Assembly: GCA_030549205.1 (NCBI GenBank)
Contig: JAUKTV010000004.1
Location: 1,488,001-1,552,000 of the forward strand
Direction of reading: 5' to 3'
Source: Apiosordaria backusii
Taxonomy: Eukaryota > Ascomycota > Sordariomycetes > Sordariales > Lasiosphaeriaceae
DNA length: 64,000 bases
The notes under the pieces are model-generated. The model ran no database searches, had not been told where the DNA came from, and saw nothing but the letters and a program-made list of their open reading frames with translations. Positions 21,044-31,719 of the stretch are shown here, piece by piece (the stretch's first letter is position 1; each line of letters starts with the position of its first letter). The position numbers and the translations under genes were made by a program.

Positions 21044-22354
21044 ATGCCGAACTCACTCAAAATCTCCCTCGTCAACAACGCCCCTCCGGGCACCACCGTC
21101 TACGCCTACATCACCGGCCTCGCCCTCCAGCACTCCAACCGCCGCGTCTTCGTAAAACACGACAGCTCCCTCTACTTTCCATCAAACCCCAGCAAAATCC
21201 TCCAGCCTCTCGAAGAAGACTGCGCCATCGTCCTCGGCAATGACCCCAAAGTCCCAACTGTCGTCACCATCCCTCAAATAGCCGGCGGCAGGATCTGGTA
21301 CAGCTACGACTCACCCTTAACCTTCCTCCGCAACCAAGGTGGCCCAGGTGGAGGAGCAGCCCTGGTCGAACCCTCAGTTCTGAACCCAACTGACCCGAAC
21401 AACCAAGTCAACTTTGGGTTCTGCGAGTTTACTCTTGATCCAGCACAGCTGTTTGCGAATATTAGTTATGTGGACTTTGTGAGTGGGATCCCGGCGGGGT
21501 TGACGCTCAAGGAGAGGAACGGGAATGTGCAACATGTCAGTGGGATGGCGGAGGACGGGCTGGAGAGGGTTTGTCAGGGGCTGATGGAGCAGACAAAGAA
21601 GGATGGGTGGCCTTGGGAGAAGCTAATTGTTATGAAGAAGGGGGGTGGTCAGGTGTTGAGGGTGCTGAGTCCGACTCATGCGGGGGCGGCGGGGGTGAAG
21701 TTTGATGGGTTTTTTGAGCCGTTGGTTGAGAGGGCTTGGAGGAAGTATGCCCAGGGGCTTGATGGGAGTCAGTCGAATGGACATGCAAAGGAGGAGAAGG
21801 GAAAGGATGAGAAGCGGCATAGGCTGTCGGCTCTTTTCCAGGGGTTTAAAGACAAGAAACAAGGCCCGAGTCAGCAGAGCGATGGGGCTGAGACGGGCTG
21901 CGAGATGCACATCGACACACAAACGCCCATGGGAATTCTCAGCGGGTGCATACCGAAGGGCAAGGACGAGCTCATAATTGGAGGGGAGGCGTTCCAAAAG
22001 CCTACTACGGCAGATATCTTGGGTTGCAACAGCGGGCCGTTCACCACCGGGCCGTCACCGAAACGAAACGCCATTATTCCCAGACTAGCAGCTGCGTTTC
22101 AAAGGAGCTGTATTGGGGATATCATGGACCATCCTTCCCCTCCGGAGACGTTTTACTGCTGCGAGCCGACAAACCACTATTGCCGAATTGTGCACGAGTG
22201 CAACCTTGATGGCAAGGGATACGCATTTGCATACGATGACGTTCAACCGGATGGGGGAACTGACCAGAGCGGGAAGGTGAATGCGGGAGATCCAGAGGAG
22301 TTTATCGTTTCTATCGGGGGTCGGGGGGCATATGTGGGAGACAGAATGCCTTGA
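21044..22354 (+). CDS. GH64 (thaumatin-like fold) beta-1,3-glucanase family protein
   Basis: Single-exon ORF of 436 aa. Family features are the opening SLKISLVNNAPPGTTVYAYI, the central NFGFCEFTLDP and SYVDFVSG, and the C-terminal MHIDTQTPMG, GGEAFQKPTTADILGCNSG, NHYCRIVHECN and GYAFAYDDV. The GH64 catalytic pair of acids fits Glu128 and Asp144, 16 residues apart, the spacing known for the LPHase enzyme of this family. There is no N-terminal signal peptide, so the enzyme may be intracellular or exported non-classically. A charged low-complexity insert of about 60 residues (from about 240 to 300, HAKEEKGKDEKRHRL) interrupts the domain and is unusual. Its expected action is endo-hydrolysis of beta-1,3-glucan. 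Codon use changes from C-ending to G/T-ending along the gene. Confidence 0.9.
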   Translation: MPNSLKISLVNNAPPGTTVYAYITGLALQHSNRRVFVKHDSSLYFPSNPSKILQPLEEDCAIVLGNDPKVPTVVTIPQIAGGRIWYSYDSPLTFLRNQGGPGGGAALVEPSVLNPTDPNNQVNFGFCEFTLDPAQLFANISYVDFVSGIPAGLTLKERNGNVQHVSGMAEDGLERVCQGLMEQTKKDGWPWEKLIVMKKGGGQVLRVLSPTHAGAAGVKFDGFFEPLVERAWRKYAQGLDGSQSNGHAKEEKGKDEKRHRLSALFQGFKDKKQGPSQQSDGAETGCEMHIDTQTPMGILSGCIPKGKDELIIGGEAFQKPTTADILGCNSGPFTTGPSPKRNAIIPRLAAAFQRSCIGDIMDHPSPPETFYCCEPTNHYCRIVHECNLDGKGYAFAYDDVQPDGGTDQSGKVNAGDPEEFIVSIGGRGAYVGDRMP

Positions 22355-22473
22355 ATAGTGAGTATTTCACAGGCCCGAATGTATTTTCAATCCCTTTTAT
22401 CCACCATTGTTGGGAGGCCACCATTCCAATAACTCTTTTGCCTTCACATTTAGCCTCGCGCCTCCTCAAATCT

Positions 22474-23650
22474 CTAATGATCGTGCTCATTCCAGCCTTC
22501 TCTCGTCTCCTCGACCTTTGCCATCAAGGCATCCACTAACTTAAAACACTCCTCCCTCCTGAAATCATTCGGCCATCCATAATCCCGATAGACCTGCTTA
22601 ATGTAGAGCTTATCCACCGCCGTCCCCCAATTCCCACCATGCCCGTGTTCGGCGTCAAAGTTCTGACCCCAAAACTCTTCCTCTGTCACCCGCCCCTCTC
22701 GCTCCTCCCTCGCATCCATCATCAACCTCCCATCACAAGGAACCAGCTCCAACTTGGTAAACCTCTTTTTCATCCTGTCAAAGTACTCCTGCACACCATA
22801 CGAATTGTCATTACACCGTATCATATCCTCATAAATCCTTCCCCTTTTCGCATCCACAATCAAGGTAATCCCCCCGCTCTCCCACCCGTACGTCAAAGGG
22901 ATGAGACTATCCCCCAACGGCGGTTCCTGCCTTTGATCTTCCCAGTCCTCCGCGCGGGAGTTTTGGAAAGAATAATCCTCGGGGTATTTTCCGTTTTCGT
23001 CCTTTTGGAACCAAAAAGAGGTGGCAGGGTCTAAAGAGCTGTAGTCGATGAGGATGGATTTGTATTCAAAGTAGGTGTACCGGGGTGAGGAGAGGTAGGG
23101 GAGGTGGCGCATGACGGAGAGGGTGAAGTCGGTTTTGTAGTCGGATGGGACGCCGCCGGATGATGATGAGCGGGTGAGGTGGGCCCAGCTGGTGGAGGGG
23201 GGGGTCTTGAGGTCGGTGGGGGAGTAGTGGAGGGTGGTGAGGAATTGGTAGAAGGTGAGGAACATGGTGGCATATTCGAGAGGGGGTGTAGGGGTACCAT
23301 TCGGAGGGGCAGTCTTGGTAGGTGCAGTCGCCTGGGCATTGTGAGCCAGAGCAGGGTTGGGGTTGCTAGTCTTCTTCTTCTGAGTTGTTGTTGGAGTTGT
23401 CTGAGGCTGAGGTGATGTCGGTCATTTGGGTGTCTTGGTGGTCGTGGTCGTTGTTGTCTGAGGCAGGGGAGGGTAAGCGGGAGTTGGTGGGGCTTTGGGA
23501 GGAGTAGGCTTGGGATTGGGAGGAGAATTGTGAGTGGGATTGAGAGTTGGGGAATTCTGTTGAATGTGGATGTTGTGATGATGGTGGTGCGGGACTGCCA
23601 TCTCGTGGGATTTGTGCGTCCGGGGAGGATGGACGAGATGTTGAGGTCAT
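22474..23650 (-). CDS. Unknown protein, reading frame interrupted by an apparent +1 shift
   Basis: Two overlapping frames both show strong C-ending codon bias. The first runs from the ATG at 23650 for 94 codons (Ser/Gln/Asn/Asp-rich) to a TAG at 23368-23366. The second is +1 relative to it, open from 23421 to the stop at 22474, with a good internal ATG at 23265 (GCCACCATG) and 263 codons after it. Codons 23365-23266 of the second frame are also coding-like (e.g. SNPNPALAHNAQ), so the coding signal crosses from frame to frame within about 55 nt. No GT donor is present there, so an intron does not explain it. The joined product would be about 390 aa: a disordered N-terminus, then a globular part with LEYATMFLTFYQFLTTLHY and YGVQEYFDRMKKRFTKLEL. 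The family is not recognised. Possible explanations are a recent indel, a sequence error, or recoding. It is convergent with the GH64 gene, 119 bp apart. Confidence 0.65.
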
Positions 23651-24744
23651 GATGTCAACCCTGCTTGGAAGTTGAAGTAATGGAAATGATGTTTATCAAG
23701 TCCAAAGAATTGACAGGAGAGATAGATGTTTATCATTGGTGCCGGGGAATTGTGCTCTGGGATGTGTGCCTTAGTGAGATGAAGGCAACGAACCAGTGTC
23801 AAAACTCTTGGCATTGGAATGAACCAACACACAATATCCATAACACACAATATTGGTTCAAGGTCGGCCGTTGCCCTGCAAGAAACACTAACATCTGACC
23901 TGTAAGTACACAAGAGTTTGAGTTCTTCATACTCAAAAGCAATGGACGCAGGCGCTCCTACAACTTGGAATGAAGCCATCAAAGATCCGTGTGTCACCTC
24001 TTGAGGGCTCAAAAAGATACGGGTACCTACCTGGTAGATGACTAAATTCCGACCTGAAACTGAGCACAGGTTAAGTCGCACCTCAAGATACATCAAACAC
24101 TCTATTTCACATCGAAGAATATAAACAGGTATTTCAGTGTGTTCTTCGGGCGCATAAAGCAACAACAGATACCTATGTCAATGCGTCTCGGCCTTGACAG
24201 AATAGCCACATGTGTCTTCGCTTGTTAAATACGCTGATTCGAATTCTCAATACACATATCAAGACCTAAAAGTCTTTCCTTCTTTTTAAATAGCGCGTAG
24301 TTGAATCTTGGGGATAGGTGTGTTTGCGTCTTCGATGGCTATGAATTGGAGGTTTCGAGGCACTGACGGGCGGTCTGGACGTCCATGGGTGTGTCAAAGA
24401 ACATACCTGTCATCTGGACTTACAGAGGCCTTCTCATACATGTCATGATATCGCTGAAACTCTGCACAAAAGTTGTCATGGGATTGGGTGCCCGTTGATA
24501 AACCACACACTCGAATGACCCCGCCAAGGCCCTCCCTGCCTAATCCGCCCCACAATAAAACAGCCCTTTGATCGGCAGGTGTAGGCAACAACCACCGCCG
24601 CCAGCCACCATCCGTTTGACCTCAACCTGCTGTCGTCACCAAGAAAAACTATTTCAGGTTCGTGTTTTGCTCATCAATATCAAGTGTCGACTGTCGAGCA
24701 ACGACACGCCGCTAATTCGGTGCGATTTCAACTATCTTGTCAAG
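23651..24744. other. Intergenic, divergent promoter region
   Basis: About 1.1 kb between divergent genes. The minus-strand ORF at 23647-24165 has no coding bias. The last 200 bp before 24745 look like an F-box gene 5' UTR. Nothing else is recognised. Confidence 0.4.
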
Positions 24745-26278
24745 ATGGCCGACCCGATTGCAACCCCAAACGCCATAAATCCCCAGGAAGACTCCTTCCT
24801 TGCTTGTGTCCCGGTTGAGGTACTTCTTCGGATCACTCGTTGGATTCCCACTGTCGACCTAGCCAATGTCAGGTTGACTTGCAAGATCCTTGAAAGGAAC
24901 CTCTTCAACTCCTTTGCGCATGAATTCTTCCGCAAGAAACAGTTCATGGTCTCAACACCAAGCTTGCAGGCCTTGATCGATATTTCCAAGCACAGCACAC
25001 TCTCACCATTCCTCAAGCAGTAAGCTACCTATTTGGTGTATCATGGTTCAACTTGCGTTGCTAATGATTTCTCATAGTGTCATCATTTGTACAGATCGGC
25101 CGAACGACCTCTTCATGTACAACCCACCAAACGTTGACCAAAAAATGGTTCACAACCTCCGACGCGCCCAGGCAGACCAAGCCAACCTGATCAGTATGGG
25201 CCTGTTGCCAGCTATGCTCGCCGAAGCCTTTTCAGCCCTCCCGAGCCTAGAAGTCATTGATCTTCGGGACTTCAATTCCAGAAGCCGCAATCGAGATGGC
25301 ATCAACGCGGAATGGCGAAGCTATGGATCAGTAAGCCTGAGAGAGGCAACAGGCGTCGGCCTGAGTGCGCCAGGTGGGCTTCAAGATGTCTTTCCGACCC
25401 AGATTTTCACCGCCATCATCGCCGCCTTGGCAGCTTCTGGATCTCAACCTGATAATATTGAGGTCCTCCTGAGGCACCGTAGTTGGGGGCTACTCGACTC
25501 CGCCTTTGCCATCCCTGCTCAGCTGGAACCAAAGCTGGCACCCATCCTGGGCAACCTCAAAACGTTGCATCTGTCGTTCTGCATCCAAATGGAATCCTTC
25601 ATGATTCAAGACTTCCTGACGATGGCGAGGAATGTTTCCTGGCTCAGACTGAACTTTAATTCTGTTCCGCGGATCAGCATGGAAGAGCCGGGGCCGGCCA
25701 TGTTCAAATGGCTTGAGCACCCAGAGACGGATACTCCGATCAGCAATCACGACAGAAGGTCGGTTTCATTCCCAAATCTGAAGAGATTTGATATCGGACA
25801 CGTTGATCTGGCCGCCAAAACCATCCTCAAACTTGTCGCCAAGTTCAGCCCAACACTCAAGCATCTTAGTTTGAGGCGGGTATTCCTGATCGATACCCCG
25901 CGTGACCTAGAGGAGAAGTTGAATCCGTGGGCCGGTCTGTTCAAATTGGTCACCAAGATACGAGGCATTCAGCTGAGCGTTTTGGAGCTCAGTGACCTGC
26001 AACACGGTAGACTGGATCATCGCCCATTCCGAGGACCCATTACCTTCAAAACCGGAACTCCGACGTCGCCCTACCACTTGCATGTGAACAATTACTTCAA
26101 GGGAACAACAGATAGAATGAGTCTGGAAGCGTTGGTCGAAAACCTTGCCGAAGAAATGATATGTCCTTGGCCTCCAAGGTCTCACGTTGCAATAAGCGAC
26201 TCTGAGATGGATGTGGATTCGGACGAGGACGAAGACGCCGATGAAGACGATGGTGAGGAGCTAGATGATGATGAATAG
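24745..26278 (+). CDS. F-box protein with degenerate leucine-rich region
   Basis: Two exons, 24745-25019 and 25078-26278, 491 aa; the 58-nt intron (GTAAGC...CTAATG...ATAG) joins in phase. An F-box-like motif lies at about residues 14-55 (LACVPVEVLLRITRWIPTVD then LANVRLTCK). The body has spaced hydrophobic LRR-like strands (LPSLEVIDLRDFN, LKTLHLSFC, VSWLRLNF, LKHLSLRRVF, LSVLELSDL), the usual F-box/LRR layout of fungal SCF substrate adaptors. The protein ends in a nearly pure Asp/Glu tail (DSDEDEDADEDDGEELDDDE). The likely role is substrate recruitment to an SCF ubiquitin ligase; the target is unknown. Confidence 0.85.
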
Positions 26279-26349
26279 GTCTTGCGAGATATGAGATGGG
26301 CATGCTCTACATACAACTTGAATTATTTCTATCCAAAATCCAGACAGTT

Positions 26350-26690
26350 TTGCAAAAGATCGTGACACGTTTATTATACATGTTGATACGTCTCCTAAAG
26401 GTACTGAATGGTCTTTCAACATACCGTACTAACAGGCCTCTCAAACACAAGGATATGTCTTGCGAAGTTACTGACACGCTTTCCAAGCACATAGTTATGT
26501 CTATTCAAGAGATTGGCACGTCTATGGAAGACTGAAGATGGCCACATGTTTAATACAGATATCGACATTTATCAAAGATACTGGCAGGCCTATTAGGTAA
26601 GCATAGCAGCATAGGTACCTTTCAGAGATATCATTACGTCTATCAAAGACATCAACACCCCTATCAAAGACACAGACCAGCCTTTTCACT
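26350..26690. repeat. Degenerate minisatellite, period about 24 nt
   Basis: Repeated pieces of the form ACGTCTATCAAAGACATCAA recur at irregular spacing near 24 nt, e.g. ACATTTATCAAAGATACTGG, ACGTCTATCAAAGACATC and CCTATCAAAGACACAGACC. Copies are strongly diverged, with many transitions. Confidence 0.6.
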
Positions 26691-26726
26691 ATCCTACTTA
26701 AGTAATTACCCAACCCAGGCTTTTTG

Positions 26727-27003
26727 AGTCCACTATCTAAGCTTTTTCAGTTTCTAACCGAGACTTTTACAGTCTCTTATCGAAGCCTTTTTATTCTCTT
26801 AAGTGAGTTTTAATTTTACTCGCCTACTTAAGCCTTTACGTCTCAGTCTATTAAGCTATCTAAGACTTTGCACTCTCCGACTTACGCTTCTTATCCTCCC
26901 ACCGGAGCTTTCCCTGTCGCCTACCTAAGCTTCTTCAGTCTACTATCCCAGCTTTCTTACTCGCTTATATGAGCTTTATCTATCTACTATCTACACTTTG
27001 CTC
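26727..27003 (+). repeat. Degenerate minisatellite, period about 22 nt
   Basis: About twelve diverged units of the form AGTCTACTATCTAAGCTTTTTC follow each other, e.g. AGTCCACTATCTAAGCTTTT, AGTTTCTAACCGAGACTTTT, AGTCTACTATCCCAGCTTTC and ACTCGCTTATATGAGCTTTA. The array is pyrimidine-rich on the plus strand. The differences are mostly C/T and A/G, as expected of an old or mutated repeat. Confidence 0.65.
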
Positions 27004-27489
27004 AAAAGTAATATGCTTGGACCTTTCTTCTACGACAACAGACCACTCTATCACAGTTAAATAGTCAATTTCATCAACATTCAGCCACTCCAACCGAACA
27101 CTTGGGATTTATATACACAAAACAAATATATGGCGAGAAAAGGGTAGTGCGGAGAACGTGTCAAGTCGATCTAGTTTTCAGCCAATACCATCTTGTAACG
27201 TACCACGGGTTTAGTAATCTGATCATTGGGAGATAAGGTAAATCCCCTTCTCCGATCCCAGAGTAATGGGGATTCTGATTTAGAGCAATTCTATAAGGTA
27301 CCTTTTCGATCGTTCTCTTTTGTACCTTCTTGCCCTTATAAAGAAAAGTTTACAGTTTATAAAGCAAACACTCCTTCAGCCAAACACTAAAACTTAATAA
27401 TCGATCTTCGCAAGGCAGCAACAGACAGAGAGAAAGGCGGCAGGAAGACAGCGTGGAAGAACGTGTCGCTCCTCAGTTGCAACATAAAC

Positions 27490-27897
27490 ATGACCGACAC
27501 CTACGGCCTAGATTTTCTGTCCTCGATTGGCAAGGAAGTTCTGGAGAAGGCGACCGAGAAAATAATGTCCAGTCTACCTGGAGTCGACGTCGAAAACCTG
27601 GAGCTGGTGAGAGTTAACTACTTGGGTCAGACCGCGCTCTCTACGCAGCCGCTTGCCGAACCTGGCTCAGCAACACCCAGATCAGGCGTCCTGGAGCGCG
27701 ATTACTTGAGGGGAAACACCGTTCGACTCACCAAAATCATCATCACGTCAGGCAAGACTGTGGCGGAGGGCAACAAGATTGATGTTCTCCTTGGTTCTGC
27801 TGCCCATCAAGAGCATGCGAGCGAGGACGAGGACGAGGACGACCAGGATGAAGCTCACCAGGAGGAGCCCAATCAGGAGGAACCTGACGAGGAATAA
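27490..27897 (+). CDS. Small acidic protein of unknown function
   Basis: Single-exon ORF of 135 aa from the ATG at 27490 (AACATGACC). The N-terminal 100 residues look folded (MTDTYGLDFLSSIGKEVLEK, LPGVDVENLELVRVNYLG, VRLTKIIITSGKTV) and the last 30 are almost all Asp, Glu, Gln and His (EDEDEDDQDEAHQEEPNQEE). There is no signal peptide or membrane segment. The family is not recognised. Acidic tails of this kind occur in histone chaperones and ribosome-associated proteins, but that is not evidence of function here. Confidence 0.55.
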   Translation: MTDTYGLDFLSSIGKEVLEKATEKIMSSLPGVDVENLELVRVNYLGQTALSTQPLAEPGSATPRSGVLERDYLRGNTVRLTKIIITSGKTVAEGNKIDVLLGSAAHQEHASEDEDEDDQDEAHQEEPNQEEPDEE

Positions 27898-28184
27898 AAT
27901 TGTTAGGAGCAAGCCAGCCAGCAAACCAAGCCAATGAACCTCGATGACGATCCCTTGGGGGTTCATGCCCGGTTTTTAAATAGCCATGGATATGGCTCCT
28001 CCCAGACTTCAGGAGCTCGAAAGGCCAAGCAAAGGGTGTGACTACAACCAGAGGCGGGTAAAGCACGAAGGGGTACTTTAAACCAAGAAGCATGATAGTT
28101 TTGATCCTGAGGAATCAAGAGTTCAAAGTAAATGGAGAAGCAAGATGTACGTAGTCAGAATCAATGACGCGAGCCGTTGCTCTA

Positions 28185-28932
28185 CTATTGTGTCTTATTC
28201 TTCTTGTCCAAGATCTCACCTGCCACCTTGGCAGCAGCCTCCACGATCAGCTCATGCTCGTGAGAATGTATCCTCTGCTCCAACTGCTCCAACTCCTCGC
28301 CCTCGCGGCACTCAATCTCCTTGACCAGGATGGGGGCTCCCCTGTCCACTTGGGCAATGACATAGTGAACCATGATGCCAGTCTTGTTATTCTCCAACTT
28401 GCCAGCCTTGAAGTCCTCATACGCCCTCCCGATAGCGTTGGTGCCATCATACTTGCCTTTTTTGTTTGCAAATTTCCTGTCTTAGCCAACGCCCTTTGTC
28501 ATATGATAAAGTGAGTTCCTTACCTGGCAACGCGGGATGCAAGTTGATAATCTTGATCCCCTCCGCCTCGAGGGGATCCAAGAAAGCCTTGCCAAAGACA
28601 TACATCCACCCAGCCAAGATAACCAAGTCAGGTTTGTAATCACCCTTCAGCACCTTCTCCGCGAGGGCAGCATCATACTTGTCTCTAGACTCCTGGATCT
28701 TGACGGGGTCGGTCTCGCCCTTTTGGCGGAAGCCGTGCGAGATGAGGTTGAAGTACTCCCAGGGGATGCCGGCCTTTTCGGCGCGGGTGGTGGCGTAGGC
28801 TTTGCTCTTGTTCACGATGAGGCGGAGGATCTTGGAGTTGGGGATGGTGCCGGAGGAGACGGCGTCGATGAGGGCTTGGAAGTTGGAGCCGTTGCCTGAG
28901 GCGAAGACGAGGATTTTGCAGGGGTCTGACAT
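28185..28932 (-). CDS. ADE8: Phosphoribosylglycinamide formyltransferase (GAR transformylase)
   Basis: Two exons, 28932-28524 and 28456-28185, 226 aa; the 67-nt intron is in phase and falls right after the active-site loop. The enzyme moves a formyl group from 10-formyl-tetrahydrofolate to GAR in purine synthesis, in the cytosol. The phosphate-binding loop is ASGNGSNFQALID. The catalytic triad fits Asn130 and His132 in IINLHPALPGKYDG and Asp174 in HYVIAQVDRGAPI. The length fits the monofunctional fungal enzyme. The start at 28932 opens directly with MSDPCKILVFASG. The gene symbol follows the yeast name. Codons are C-ending in exon 1 and G-ending in exon 2. Confidence 0.96.
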
Positions 28933-30269
28933 CTTGGCTGGTTTGTGATGATGAGTGAGTGCGGGGGAGGGGCTGATGGCGGGGTTGAGATAACACTTTT
29001 TGCCCTCCAAAGTTCAACAGGTGCCGACTGCAAATTCGGCCTCAATGTCGATATACTCGAGACGATGGAATAAGGGTTTAGAGCGTATGGAGTCTGATCG
29101 AATCAGGGTCCGTCATCATTCGTCAATTTGGGTAGTCGAACATGAAAGTAAAAGTTTTAATCGGCGCACCTCCTGCAGATGTGGATCATGGCTGGCTGAC
29201 CAATCAGAGGTAGCTCTTGTCGTGATAGGGGGTGGCATCAGGAGACTGTGGTGCATGGAGTAATATAAGAAAAAGGGTCAATTATGAAGATGGATTCTCC
29301 ATCACAACTTCAGTATCGTAGCAAAGTGTTTGTGAAGCCTGACGATCGCATTTACAGGCTCCGTCGTGGCGCTAGCATCCATCGAGAAAGAAGATCAGGG
29401 TTAGGGTCAAATATACTCTTCCGAAGTCGGCCTCATCAAGTTGGGACCTGGATGGTGCCGCGGTAATGGGATGAGATACTGAAAGTGTTAAGGCTTTGCA
29501 ATGGGTTTGAGTTGACAGATTCCTAGAACAAATTGACCACTTCACAGGAGCTGACGGGTGATAGATAATGGTCGGTGCTCGGGACCTACTCAGGGCCTAA
29601 TTATATCATGAATCTTGGCTGTTTGAGTCTTACTAATTAGTTGGTCGCGATTCTTGGGGCACCAGTGGCGGAACCTGTTGGACGAGGTCAAAAGAGGAAA
29701 GAGCGAGTTGCAGGTCTTACATTTGCATTCATAGTGTACACTAGAGCTTTTGACTTGGGATATTTTTCGTTCACAAAATTACTTCCAATCGGCAATTGCC
29801 GTGTTCCCAAGGCTTGAACGGTCTTTCTTAGCCACCAATTTCGCTTGCCCATGCTGGCCCCCGGATTTTGACACACCAAGTCCCTGAGCCCCAGGACTAG
29901 CAGGAGCTGCGAACGCGACCATCAGCAAATCAGCGCCATGTCAGCGAACGCTCTGGCCCGTCAAACACCCGCCAAGCTCACATTGTCCCCGCTATGATCT
30001 GTGCCTGTGCCGATCGTCAAGGATGACCATGGAGCCAGAAAAAGAAACGTGAGAACCAGCTCACCGGTTGTTCAAATCGGGAACAGCCCCGGGTTCTCGA
30101 CCTCGACTTAGATTTTGCAATTTCATCATCCAAAAAGCACGTCTTTGATCGTCTTTCCCATCTTCGCATCTTTTTCCTGTTCTCCTTTTTGCTTTCTGCT
30201 CTCATCCTCCATCTTGGCTATGAGACGAGCGCCGAAACCACCATCGAATCCAGCTCTTATCGAATATCG
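28933..30269. other. Intergenic, divergent spacer of 1.3 kb
   Basis: Holds the promoters of ADE8 (leftward) and the rhodopsin-type gene (rightward). No ORF with codon bias, RNA gene or repeat was found. 30110-30230 is pyrimidine-rich, typical of a fungal leader. Confidence 0.45.
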
Positions 30270-31434
30270 ATGGCGCCTTTCATCACCGAAAGGGCAGCAT
30301 TTTTGGCCCGAGTCCACTTTGGAGTAACCATTCCGCTCCTCGCGCTTGCACTTATTCCATTCTGCGCCAGAATATATGTGCGGATATGGCCGGTCTGGAG
30401 GCTTGGTTGGGATGATGTTTTCATCATTGCTGGGCTGGTAAGTTTCCGTCTCTCAAGTGTCACTTCATTCACCGGCATCACCTCTGACTTTATGGTCCCA
30501 GGCATGCTCGATCATCGACTGGGGGCTTCTTGTGCAGGAGATGCATGTCCACTCCGGATATACCACCATTGAAGAGGTTCGAGAGGCGGTGTTTTTCGCC
30601 TACTTTGCGATCCCTGTATGGGCTATAAGTATGACACTGATCAAGACCTCGATCGTTTTGACCTTGCTCCGTCTGCCCCTGAAGAAATCATGGAGGGTAT
30701 GCCTATACGTGATTGGAGCGGTACAAATTACCTACTGCTTTGCCGATATGCCCTATCTCTTCTTCAAATGCCGACCCTTTCACGCCGCATGGGATATCAT
30801 GGCCCCCGACCGGAACTTGAAGTGCCCCAAACTCCACACCGACATCTTGGTATCGAGCATCGGCTCGGCCATCAACATTACTACCGACTTGCTGCTCTCC
30901 GTTGCCCCGATGTTCATTCTCTGGAACCTACGACGCCCGTTAAGGGAAAGGGTTGTCATCTGCATCCTCACGGGAATGGGTCTTTTCGCCAGTGGTGCGT
31001 CGATTATGAAGGCTGTGGTTATCGCCGATTGGACGAACGTGGATGATCAGTGGGAGATGGCCATGGCGATTGCTACCTGGACGGTCCTCGAGCAGTTCAT
31101 TTCGCTTTTTGCTGCGTGCTCCCCTTCGCTCAAAGGTCCTATCCAGGCCTTGTTAGAAAAGTGCGGGTTCAACCTTACCAGACAAGATACAAACGTGTCA
31201 TTCGTGCACATTCCATCGAGAATGAGGGAAAACCACCTGAGGAGGGAGGCCAGGGAGTGGTTGGGCGAAGAAAACTCGCAATCTCCACGGCAAGGGCCAT
31301 CAGAGCTGATTGCCGTCGTGGATGAAGAAAGCCAGCAATCAAAGATCAGCTCATCTTTGGTCTTGCCTCCTGTGCCCGGTCAAAAGACACTGATACCCCA
31401 GTTTTTGTTGCGCAGACAAAAGGATGGCGTGTGA
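30270..31434 (+). CDS. Fungal rhodopsin-domain seven-helix membrane protein (PTH11/integral membrane type)
   Basis: Two exons, 30270-30437 and 30502-31434, 366 aa; the 64-nt intron is at phase 0. Helices read in order: VTIPLLALALIPFCARIYVR; DDVFIIAGLACSIIDWGLLV; FFAYFAIPVWAISMTLIKTS; VCLYVIGAVQITYCFADMPY; DILVSSIGSAINITTDLLLS then VAPMFILW; VVICILTGMGLFASGASIMK; and MAIATWTVLEQFISLFAACS. The opening LGWDD, the CRPFHAAWD loop and the late TWTVLEQFISLFAACSPSLK are typical of the fungal rhodopsin-like family (PF20684). The soluble C-terminal tail is about 90 residues. Function as a receptor is inferred from the family only; no CFEM domain is present. Confidence 0.9.
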
Positions 31435-31719
31435 GTTGGAGGAAAAGGATCGATTATTGAAGATTTTTCACTGTTTGGATTTGGCCCTTATCAGCTGAGG
31501 GCAGGTATTGGGTTATCGATATATCGTGGCGGGTTGGTTTGGTGGCCGCAATTTCAGCCGTTCGGAGAACATATGGTGGCGTCGTACTATCACCAGCCTG
31601 CAGCAATGCGGCCAGGCATATATCACCTCATGCCGCCTTGACTTCTCCACTACGAAGCATAGAGCGTCGCCGATGGGTAGTTGCATCTCGACTTTTCCCC
31701 AAACATCATCTTGGCGGTC

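Larger units (their letters stand above)
26279..27489. other. AT-rich intergenic region dominated by decayed tandem repeats
   Basis: About 1.2 kb downstream of the F-box gene, clearly richer in A/T than its surroundings. Two degenerate tandem arrays fill 26350-27003 (listed separately). The last 100 bp are purine-rich and serve as the leader of the acidic-protein gene. Confidence 0.6.

Noticed and set aside
23647..24165. 172-codon minus-strand ORF
   Set aside because: No coding bias and it overlaps the likely promoter of the frame-shifted gene.
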